Positions 1-6,124 of a stretch of 6,147 bases of DNA are shown here, piece by piece. The number at the start of each line of letters is the position of its first letter. Positions within the stretch are counted from its first letter, which is position 1. The position numbers and the translations under genes were made by a program. The notes beneath the pieces were generated by a model. That model saw only the letters and a program-made list of their open reading frames with translations. It did no database searches and was not told the DNA's origin. Origin of the DNA: Spirochaetes bacterium RIFOXYC1_FULL_54_7 (GTDB lineage: Bacteria; Spirochaetota; Spirochaetia; Treponematales; UBA12059); contig MIBM01000171.1 in NCBI GenBank assembly GCA_001830645.1, positions 2,336 through 8,482 of the forward strand, in the 5' to 3' direction.

Positions 1-1
1 T

Positions 2-3000
2 CACCGAGCGGTCAGGCCTGATCATGTGATCCGGGATACCGCCGGACGCATCATTCTGGTGGGGCTTGGCAACGCACGCCACATGGATGATGCGGGACCG
101 GATTACTACAAACTGCCTCGTTCAGGTATGGATCGAGCGTTTCTGGCGCCTGAGCAGACAGGAAGGCTGGCCATACAATCTTCCTGGCGTACGGATATCT
201 ATGCCGCCGGAGCAGTACTGTACACACTGCTCGCAGGCAGGACGCCCTTTGATACCCAGGACCCGGTAGCCATCCTGTATGATGCCATTGCTGGTGTGCC
301 CCCGTCCCCCGGTACGTTCAGGGATGACCCTGATATCCTGCTCGACAGCATTGTGGCCAAGGCCATGGCCAAGGATCCAGACCGGCGCTATCAGACCATA
401 ACCGGCTTCATCCACGATCTGGAAGCTGTCCTGGATCCGGCTGGCCACCAGCTTGTGCCAGGGACTCATGATACTCCCGGACAGTGCTTTCTGGACATTC
501 CATTGCGGATCAAGGGTCGTACCAGGTTGAGTCCCAGCGAGATGTACGCAATCGTGAATGAGGTTTTTCCTGGTGATCCCGACAAGGCGGGCTCCCTGTC
601 AGGACTTGCCCTGGCGGCCTCTGGCGGCCAGAGTGAGGGTCTGGATGGCTTCTTTTCCGGTCTGGCAATGGAAGGCAGCATCTGGTTCGATGCACCACGG
701 TGCCGTTGGCGTGTGTCCTGGCCTGCCTTGGATGGTAAAGGACTTCCTGTCGATATCGAGGCAGCCTTGCCTGGTATGCTTGCATCCCTCGCTGAACCGA
801 CTCTGCGGTTTCTGGAATGCTCAGCCTGTGCGGGAGAGGAGTTTGACCCCGATGCGGTTGCTGCAATCATCAGATCCAGGGAATCCCGTGATGAACTGAC
901 AATCCCGGCCTTGGAGGCCGGCTTGATCGTGCCCTGTGACCATGCTGGCAGGATTTTCCGCTTCTCCCATGAGTCCATACCCCGCTTGTTGTACAGCGGG
1001 CTGGAATCGATCCGTAAATCAGCCTGGCACAAGGCGTTTGCCAGGCGCTACGAGGCCGCAGGCCGTCCCGAACTTGCAATTCATCACGTGATGGCCGACC
1101 CCTTGAGACCCCATGCCAGGGAGGATGCCGTAAGGCGGGCTGTGGTGTTTACCCGGGCCGGGGCAGCCAGGGCCAATGACGATCCCTCGGGTTCCCTGGA
1201 ATTGCTTCAAAAGGCCAGTCAGGTCCTGGGTCCGGCAGGTTGGCAGGACGAGCCGGGACTGGCTCTGGAAGTGGCGCTCCTGTCGATGACCTGTGCATCC
1301 AGGGCCGGTGAGGCAGAAACCTTCAACCAGAACCGGATGGAGGCTCTGCGAATGGCTCCAGCTGCAGAGTTACCACGGATCGAAGAATCGGCTGTCAAAG
1401 GGCTGTCGGCTATGGGTAAATCCGGTGAAGCCCTTGCCTGCGCCTATGCCGCACTCAGACGTCTGGGGCTGAAACTGCCTGACAAACCTGGAAGGTTTGG
1501 AGCCGCGCTGGCCTTCGCTTCGACAATGTTTGTCCTGTGGGATGCTGGACGAAGGCTGGCCGACCGGCCCGATATGATCGAGCCAGAAGCCAGGGTGGCT
1601 CTGGATATCATAGCCGCCTCGGGGCCGTCAGCATATACCGTGAAACCGGTGATTATCCCTTTCCTGGCTGCGGCCGGCCTTCGTATATGCCGCAGATACG
1701 GATTTCATTCCCAGTCAGCGGTGTTGTGTGCTGCCATGGGTATGACAGCGATAAGCAGCTTTGGACGATATGGTTTGGGCAAGCGTTTTGGCAAGTTGGC
1801 GGAGCGGCTTTCCTCCCGGCCATCCAGCATAGATGCCTATGCCCGGTCCAGATATGTCGTTATGAATTTCATCAACCACTGGTTCAAGTCAATAGACGAA
1901 TGTCTCGAAACCTATCTCGATGCAGGAAGGGCTGGTCGCAGTACCGGTGATCACGATTACGGATCCTATGCCTACTCGACGTATTTCCAGTTGGCAGTCA
2001 TTGGTGGCAAGGAACTGGCCTCGGTTGTAGCCCTTCAGCCAGAGATCAAGGAAGCCGTCGCATCGATGAACCAGGTCCTGCCTTGCCGGGCCTTCAGGGC
2101 AACAGCGGCGTTCATGGATAGCCTCAAGGAAACAGAAGACCCCTCCGGCAAGGTGATTTTCGACGGTCGTTCATTTGCAGACTGGCAGGCTGATTTTTCC
2201 AGTCAGAGGCAATACCTTCTTGCCTGTGACCTGGCTTTGTACCGGGCCCTTACCGGCTATCTGTTCATGAATTTTGGCGAAGCCCGCCTGGCTATCAACG
2301 AGCAGAAGACCTACGCCTCTTCAATGGCAGGCACCTTCGCCGGTATGACCATGCAGATCCTGGATTGTCTGGTTACCGGCAGGGAGGCCTTGGCTGCGAG
2401 CGGCAAACACCTTGACCACCCATATGCCTATCAACTCTTTTCGTCGTTGATGCTACACGAACGGCGGGCAGCACGAGCAAGTCTGCGCCGGATGCATCGT
2501 CTGCTGACACCCCTAGCCAGGCTGAATCCGGTTGTGTATGAACCAAAGCTGGTACTGCTGACTGCGTTGTTGTGTTTCCACCAGGACAAGATGATGAAGG
2601 CCTTTGATACCTTTGAGCGGGCTGTCTCCCTGACCCGCATCACCGGAAGCCACCTTGATGAGGCCGTGGTCAGTATCGAATACGCTGCCTGCCTGGCCAG
2701 TGCCGGTCGTCAGGCTCTGGCCCATTTCTATCAACGGGCGGCATATACAGCCCTGGCCCGATGGGGAGCCACGGGGGCTGCCGAGGCGATGGCTCTCAGG
2801 TATCCATCAATCAAGGCCTGGGTCTCTGCAAGCCATGACTCGAGCCAGGGCTCTGGACTTCTGACCCTTGATGCCGAAGCCTTGCTCAAGGCCAGCGCGG
2901 TCATTGCTGCCGAGCGTGACGGAACGGCACTTCTGAAAAGCCTGCTCGACGCAACCATGACTACCAGCGGGGCCAGGTTCGGCACGGTGTGGATACTCCA

Positions 3001-3583
3001 GGGAGATGAATGGATCAAGGCAGCCTCGTCAAATTATGGCACAGGAACGTTGGAAGAAGGTGTCGAGGGTTCGGTCACCACCCCACTACCTGCCGAGCAG
3101 CTCAGAAGTTGTTGCGAGGTACAGCGGACCCTGGTTGGCGGTTTCAGGAGCGGTACTGGATCCCTGGCCTACATACCGCTGCTCAGCAGGGGGAAGGCCA
3201 GGGGAGTTCTGGAGCTTGGCAATGAGTTTGTGTCCGTGGCGTTCCCACCGGAGCGGATGAAGATAGTCGAGGCCATAGCTGCCCAGGCTTCCATCTCCAT
3301 AGAGAACGCGGAACTGTATGCAAACCTGGAACGCAAGGTTGTGGAGAGGACCAGGGATCTCGAAGCCGCGCTCAAAAATGTCAGACAGCTGCAGGGATTG
3401 ATACCCATCTGTTCGTCATGCAAGAAGGTCCGTGACGATACCGGATACTGGGGGCAGGTCGAGGAATACATAAGCGCCAGAACAAATGCGGATTTTACCC
3501 ATGGCTTGTGTCCTGAATGCCTGGAACACTACTATGACGAGATGGATATCCCGAAAAATGACCGCAACAAGGAGTCCCACTGA
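2..3583 (+). CDS. Giant signalling protein, 5'-truncated by window: pseudokinase C-lobe, ATPase remnant, helical repeats, GAF, CxxC/CxxC tail
   Basis: The frame is open to the window edge, so the true start lies upstream; residues below count from the GTG at 26. The visible part starts in a Ser/Thr-kinase catalytic loop (HRAVRPDHV, 2-28), followed by a DFG-equivalent VGLG, the APEQTGR motif (41-47), the subdomain IX motif RTDIY (55-59) and the kinase end near 135. Residues 168-340 resemble the winged-helix-like end of the family's STAND/AAA ATPase, but no Walker A or B core precedes them. Residues 345-930 are helical, TPR-like, with the family hallmark LGLKLPDKPG. A GAF domain covers about 952-1100, then a coiled coil (1098-1125) and cysteines C1129, C1132, C1162 and C1165 in a possible zinc-binding tail. 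Family members usually end in a histidine kinase; this one does not. HRD Asp is Ala and DFG Asp is Gly, so kinase activity is unlikely. Inferred role: cytoplasmic sensor or scaffold. Ligand and partners are unknown. Family assignment is firm, function is not. Confidence 0.85.
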   Translation, partial: HRAVRPDHVIRDTAGRIILVGLGNARHMDDAGPDYYKLPRSGMDRAFLAPEQTGRLAIQSSWRTDIYAAGAVLYTLLAGRTPFDTQDPVAILYDAIAGVPPSPGTFRDDPDILLDSIVAKAMAKDPDRRYQTITGFIHDLEAVLDPAGHQLVPGTHDTPGQCFLDIPLRIKGRTRLSPSEMYAIVNEVFPGDPDKAGSLSGLALAASGGQSEGLDGFFSGLAMEGSIWFDAPRCRWRVSWPALDGKGLPVDIEAALPGMLASLAEPTLRFLECSACAGEEFDPDAVAAIIRSRESRDELTIPALEAGLIVPCDHAGRIFRFSHESIPRLLYSGLESIRKSAWHKAFARRYEAAGRPELAIHHVMADPLRPHAREDAVRRAVVFTRAGAARANDDPSGSLELLQKASQVLGPAGWQDEPGLALEVALLSMTCASRAGEAETFNQNRMEALRMAPAAELPRIEESAVKGLSAMGKSGEALACAYAALRRLGLKLPDKPGRFGAALAFASTMFVLWDAGRRLADRPDMIEPEARVALDIIAASGPSAYTVKPVIIPFLAAAGLRICRRYGFHSQSAVLCAAMGMTAISSFGRYGLGKRFGKLAERLSSRPSSIDAYARSRYVVMNFINHWFKSIDECLETYLDAGRAGRSTGDHDYGSYAYSTYFQLAVIGGKELASVVALQPEIKEAVASMNQVLPCRAFRATAAFMDSLKETEDPSGKVIFDGRSFADWQADFSSQRQYLLACDLALYRALTGYLFMNFGEARLAINEQKTYASSMAGTFAGMTMQILDCLVTGREALAASGKHLDHPYAYQLFSSLMLHERRAARASLRRMHRLLTPLARLNPVVYEPKLVLLTALLCFHQDKMMKAFDTFERAVSLTRITGSHLDEAVVSIEYAACLASAGRQALAHFYQRAAYTALARWGATGAAEAMALRYPSIKAWVSASHDSSQGSGLLTLDAEALLKASAVIAAERDGTALLKSLLDATMTTSGARFGTVWILQGDEWIKAASSNYGTGTLEEGVEGSVTTPLPAEQLRSCCEVQRTLVGGFRSGTGSLAYIPLLSRGKARGVLELGNEFVSVAFPPERMKIVEAIAAQASISIENAELYANLERKVVERTRDLEAALKNVRQLQGLIPICSSCKKVRDDTGYWGQVEEYISARTNADFTHGLCPECLEHYYDEMDIPKNDRNKESH

Positions 3584-3627
3584 CCTCGCCTGCATGACAC
3601 GCTATATTGGCGTGCCATGCTGGCAGG
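3584..3627. repeat. Long imperfect inverted repeat just after the kinase-family gene
   Basis: Starting at the base after the TGA stop, an imperfect hairpin can be drawn. CACGC (3598-3602) pairs with GCGTG (3610-3614) around a 7-nt loop. GCATG (3592-3596) pairs with CATGC (3616-3620) after one mismatch, and GCC (3588-3590) pairs with GGC (3622-3624) after another, plus two marginal outer pairs. No T-run follows, so it is not a canonical intrinsic terminator, although the position fits transcription termination or mRNA 3'-end protection. Its 3' arm overlaps the first copy of the adjacent 13-bp tandem repeat. Confidence 0.6.
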
Positions 3628-3681
3628 CAATGCTGGCAGGCAATGCTGGCAGGCAATGCTGGCAGGCAATGCTGGCAGGCC
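3617..3681. repeat. Tandem repeat, five copies of a 13-bp unit
   Basis: The unit ATGCTGGCAGGCA starts at 3617, 3630, 3643, 3656 and 3669. The first four copies are identical and the fifth differs only in its last base (C for A). It lies wholly between the stop codons of two convergent genes. Because 13 is not a multiple of 3, reading it in any frame gives a repeating 13-residue peptide, which explains spurious open frames here. Perfect identity between copies indicates recent or ongoing slippage. The arrangement is too short and lacks spacers for CRISPR, and no replication gene is nearby to suggest iterons. Confidence 0.95.
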
Positions 3682-3685
3682 ATAC

Positions 3686-3713
3686 CCTGAGGTTTCAGCC
3701 TCCCGAAACCAGG
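3686..3713 (-). repeat. Inverted repeat spanning the thiS stop codon
   Basis: GGTTTC (3691-3696) pairs with GAAACC (3705-3710) around an 8-nt loop. CCT (3686-3688) and AGG (3711-3713) extend the stem across a 2-nt bulge. In the thiS transcript the hairpin includes the last codons and the TGA. There is no T-tract on either strand, so a terminator role is only a possibility; part of the symmetry may be chance within coding sequence. Confidence 0.4.
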
Positions 3714-3898
3714 TGCATGGCATCCATCTCGTCACCATCACGGACTACGGCGTTTTCCCACGATGGCCGGGGGACAAGTGTTCCGTTCACTTTCACCACG
3801 ATCAAGGGGAAGGACCAGCCCTTGGCAATCAGGACCTCCCGCACGCTGCAACTGTTGCCTTCCAGGGTAAAGTGGTCGTTATTCAGCAGTATCGTCAT
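3695..3898 (-). CDS. thiS: Sulfur carrier protein ThiS (thiamine thiazole biosynthesis)
   Basis: A 67-residue protein of typical ThiS length. It opens with MTILLN, has the conserved VNGTLVPRPSW segment (residues 38-48), then RDGDEMDAMHLVSGG (53-67), ending in the Gly-Gly that ThiF adenylates and that is converted to a thiocarboxylate. ThiS then donates sulfur to thiazole synthase ThiG in the cytoplasm; these roles are known for the family. The ATG is supported by a GGAG eight bases upstream. MoaD shares the ubiquitin fold and GG end, but is usually longer, and the VNG-x-LVPR-x-x-W pattern favours ThiS. The gene is antisense to both neighbours and convergent with the upstream signalling gene. 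No thiF, thiG, thiH or thiC is in the window and none can lie immediately downstream, so ThiS is separated from its usual operon partners at least on that side. Confidence 0.88.
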   Translation of the reverse strand: MTILLNNDHFTLEGNSCSVREVLIAKGWSFPLIVVKVNGTLVPRPSWENAVVRDGDEMDAMHLVSGG

Positions 3899-3906
3899 GA
3901 CAGGTA

Positions 3907-3910
3907 CTCC
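3907..3910 (-). promoter_or_regulatory. Ribosome binding site of thiS
   Basis: On the minus strand GGAG (complement of CTCC) lies eight bases before the ATG at 3898. This is good Shine-Dalgarno spacing and decides the start of this small gene. Confidence 0.75.
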
Positions 3911-3933
3911 ATCGATTGCGACAGACTTGGAAC

Positions 3934-3939
3934 ATCATA
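3934..3939 (-). promoter_or_regulatory. Possible -10 element for thiS
   Basis: The minus strand reads TATGAT here (5 of 6 to TATAAT). It would place the transcription start near 3927, giving a leader of about 29 bases that includes the GGAG. The hexamer 17 bases upstream, TTTCTT, is a poor -35 match, so the call is weak. No thi-box or TPP-riboswitch signature was found in the 130 bases before the gene. Confidence 0.3.
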
Positions 3940-4030
3940 ACAGGCAAGGACATGGAAAGAAAGTTTGTTTCAGACGACTTGAGGCAGGATAATCCATACT
4001 TGATGACTATAGTTAATCGGAAAATTGCCC

Positions 4031-4036
4031 TATAAT
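4031..4036 (+). promoter_or_regulatory. Perfect TATAAT -10 hexamer immediately before the histidine kinase ATG
   Basis: TATAAT occupies 4031-4036. With standard spacing (hexamer at -12 to -7), +1 falls at 4043, which is the A of the chosen ATG, implying a leaderless transcript. No good -35 exists at 16-18 bp spacing (17-bp candidate TATAGT); the nearest better match, TTGATG at 4000-4005, is 25 bp away and so too far. No strong Shine-Dalgarno precedes the ATG, only GGAAAA directly against it. Chance occurrence in AT-richer intergenic DNA cannot be excluded. Confidence 0.4.
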
Positions 4037-4042
4037 GGAAAA

Positions 4043-5953
4043 ATGTCCCGGCAACCCAGCGGCAAGCTGAAACGATTGATCGTACTACCTTTCATCCTCA
4101 TCATGGCAGCAAGCTTCAGCGTATCCTGGACCATGTACCTGATAGGATCCCGGGAATCCATGAGGGACCTCATCAGGACGGTGATCCGCGAGGTTGCGGA
4201 ACGGGTAAATGAGACAACCAGGAACAAGATGGAAGAGGCCCTCAGCGCCGCGGAGGTGAATGCGGCCTATTTTGCGGAATTCAAACCGGATCAGACCTCC
4301 ACTGATGGCCTCCGGCAGGTTTTCCTGTCCCAGCTCCGGGTATACGAGAGACTGTCAATCATTGCCGTAGGCATGGATGACGGCTCGTACCTGGAGGCTC
4401 AGAGACTGGCTGACGGAAGGTTGAGGGTTGCCAGTGCCGGGTCAGAGACCGGGAATGACCTGGTTTTCCGGCCGGTCAATGATGATGGCAGCTTTGGCGA
4501 GCCTGAACTTGTAAGGCCTGACTATGATCCGAGGCAACGGCCCTGGTACCGTTCGGCTCTCGATGCAGGCCAGCCAATCTGGACCGAACCGTATACCCTC
4601 TATTCCAACAGCGACCCTGCCATGTCGGCTTCTATCCCGATCCATGGTGATGATGGAACGGTGATCGGTGTGACCACTGCGGTACTTACCCTTGGGGGGA
4701 TTTCTGAATATCTGAACCAGCTGCCTGAGTCTTCGAAAGGGATACTTTATCTGGTCGACTATACAGGCCGCCTGGTTGCCAGTTCCGCCGGAGCGGTCAG
4801 TATTGTTGACCCCGACGGCCAGCGGCAGCGAGCCAGGAATCATGAAGATCCGCTGGTAGCCCTATCGGCAAAAGCAGCGGGTATAGAGGCACCCGGCGAG
4901 CAGTCTCCGGTAAAGAACCGCCTGGTGGATTTCAGCCTGAACATTGGCACTACCCGGTACCTTGGGCAGGCCCGTCCATTCAGGACCGAGGCCGGGCTGG
5001 ATTGGCTGGTGGTTACTGCCCTCCGTGAAACCGCATATACCACCAAGCTGGCACAGATGGATGCCTGGACGCTTGCAGTGCTGTTTGTCTTCCTGGTAGC
5101 CGCTGTCATAGCCGGCTGGTTCATCGTTGAATCCCTTACTGGACCTCTGAGGCTGCTGATCAATGATGTGGATGCCCTGGTTCCCGGAGTCCCGGCCCCT
5201 TCAGGTTTGTCGCAAATAACACTGAAAAACAATGAGTTGGGTCGACTGGCCAGATCCATACTGGCCCTCAAGGTAAGGCTTGACGAGAATTTCGGGGCCA
5301 TCGAGCAGAGCCTTGGAGAGAAAGACATCCTGCTCAAGGAAGTACACCACCGCGTGAAGAACAACCTGCAGATAGTATCAAGCTTCCTGTCCCTGCAGAC
5401 GGGCACAATCCAGGACGAGCAAGCCCGCGAGGCCTTCGAAGAGTGCCAGGATCGCATCCAGGCCATGGCGCTGGTGCATGAAGAGGTCTATCAGACTGGC
5501 TCCTTCGTGGAACTGCCTATGTCTGACTATATACGCAAGATCTGCGATACCCTCCGCTGGAGTCGTGCCTGGGGATCCGCCACGGTTGACATATTTGTTG
5601 AGGTAGAGGAGAACGCGGCCCTGCCCCTGGACAAGGCCATACCCTGTGGTCTTGTTACCAATGAACTGGTTACCAATGCCCTCAAGCATGCCTTCCGGGG
5701 CAAATCCCACGGGATAATAGCCGTGAACTTCTCCATGGCCAATGCCAGTACTACGGAGCTTCCTGGAGATAACCATCCTGTATCACGTTTTATCTTGATA
5801 GTGGCTGATGACGGAACCGGAATGGCCGCGGATGCCAACGAGTGTGGTGGCGTAGGCAGCCAGCTTGTCCAGGGTCTTGTGTCACAGCTCAAGGGCACGC
5901 TGCACTATGACAGCGCCCCTGACGGGGGAACCTCGGTCCGCGTGGAGTTCTAG
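4043..5953 (+). CDS. Cache-domain transmembrane sensor histidine kinase, HisKA_2 class
   Basis: 636 residues from the ATG at 4043. An in-frame TTG at 4025 would add six residues but overlaps the TATAAT, so the ATG is preferred. KLKR precedes transmembrane helix 1 (about 11-34). A periplasmic double-Cache-like sensor covers about 45-325, with the typical RPWYRSALDAGQPIWTEPY (166-183) and GTVIGVTTAVLTL segments. Helix 2 (about 341-363) is followed by a HAMP-like linker (364-425). The DHp helix has EVHHRVKNNLQ (433-443) with H435 the likely phosphoacceptor. The ATPase domain shows the N box NELVTNALKHAF (540-551), DDGTGM (589-594) and the glycine-rich GGVGSQLVQGL (602-612). All catalytic motifs look intact. 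Family knowledge: autophosphorylation on binding a small extracellular ligand, then transfer to a response regulator. No response regulator is visible, so it is an orphan here; ligand unknown. Confidence 0.93.
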   Translation: MSRQPSGKLKRLIVLPFILIMAASFSVSWTMYLIGSRESMRDLIRTVIREVAERVNETTRNKMEEALSAAEVNAAYFAEFKPDQTSTDGLRQVFLSQLRVYERLSIIAVGMDDGSYLEAQRLADGRLRVASAGSETGNDLVFRPVNDDGSFGEPELVRPDYDPRQRPWYRSALDAGQPIWTEPYTLYSNSDPAMSASIPIHGDDGTVIGVTTAVLTLGGISEYLNQLPESSKGILYLVDYTGRLVASSAGAVSIVDPDGQRQRARNHEDPLVALSAKAAGIEAPGEQSPVKNRLVDFSLNIGTTRYLGQARPFRTEAGLDWLVVTALRETAYTTKLAQMDAWTLAVLFVFLVAAVIAGWFIVESLTGPLRLLINDVDALVPGVPAPSGLSQITLKNNELGRLARSILALKVRLDENFGAIEQSLGEKDILLKEVHHRVKNNLQIVSSFLSLQTGTIQDEQAREAFEECQDRIQAMALVHEEVYQTGSFVELPMSDYIRKICDTLRWSRAWGSATVDIFVEVEENAALPLDKAIPCGLVTNELVTNALKHAFRGKSHGIIAVNFSMANASTTELPGDNHPVSRFILIVADDGTGMAADANECGGVGSQLVQGLVSQLKGTLHYDSAPDGGTSVRVEF

Positions 5954-6034
5954 CACGTTGTTGGAAATCGCGTACACGATAGTTCAAAAGCCTGCCAGGC
6001 ATCTGATATTTCAGGATTGCCGAAAATACTTATC

Positions 6035-6051
6035 ACCCTTATACTGAGGGT
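6035..6051 (+). terminator. Weak stem-loop downstream of the histidine kinase
   Basis: ACCCT (6035-6039) pairs with AGGGT (6047-6051) around a short loop, about 80 bases after the kinase stop. Only two Ts directly follow the stem, so termination is doubtful. It is one of several small palindromes in the 194-base non-coding tail, which shows no gene. Confidence 0.2.
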
Positions 6052-6098
6052 TCAACCACCTCAATAGAGCATCATTTATTGAAACGCCTGTATTACCT

Positions 6099-6124
6099 GC
6101 GCCCGGTGGTCCGTCGCCGGGCGC
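6099..6124. terminator. GC-rich perfect hairpin, possible terminator
   Basis: GCGCCCGG (6099-6106) is perfectly complementary to CCGGGCGC (6117-6124). Weaker T-G, G-C and G-T pairs inside leave a TCCG tetraloop. ATTA (6092-6095) and TAAT (6131-6134) add a short outer symmetry. The stem is strong but is followed by TTGCAATAAT and not by a T-run, and neither strand gives a clean U-tract. It could end the histidine kinase transcript or belong to an intergenic repeat family. Confidence 0.4.

Noticed and set aside
26..28. GTG as the start of the first gene
   Set aside because: The frame continues upstream to position 2 and encodes recognisable kinase catalytic-loop residues (HRAVRPDH), so the gene starts outside the window.
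466..1032. Open frame of 188 codons on the minus strand
   Set aside because: It is antisense to a well-supported coding region and its translation shows no recognisable motif.
1400..1423. Walker A-like string GLSAMGKS
   Set aside because: It fits GxxxxGKS, but lies in the helical repeat region where homologues have a TPR-like turn, far from any Walker B, so it is probably chance.
3617..3681. CRISPR array or replication iterons
   Set aside because: The 13-bp units abut without spacers, and there is no cas or rep gene nearby.
3486..3992. Plus-strand open frame spanning the tandem repeat and thiS region
   Set aside because: It overlaps the end of the first gene and runs antisense through thiS. 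Its repetitive peptide arises from the 13-bp repeat, and no family features are seen.
3899..4024. TPP riboswitch upstream of thiS
   Set aside because: No CUGAGA-type thi-box or matching conserved elements were found on the minus strand, and the inferred leader is too short.
4025..4027. TTG as start of the histidine kinase
   Set aside because: It has no ribosome binding site and would put the TATAAT inside the gene; the ATG at 4043 still leaves a proper positively charged N-terminus before the first membrane helix.
4840..5466. Open frame of 208 codons on the minus strand
   Set aside because: It lies opposite the histidine kinase TM/HAMP/DHp region, and its Ser/Arg-rich translation is typical of an antisense shadow.
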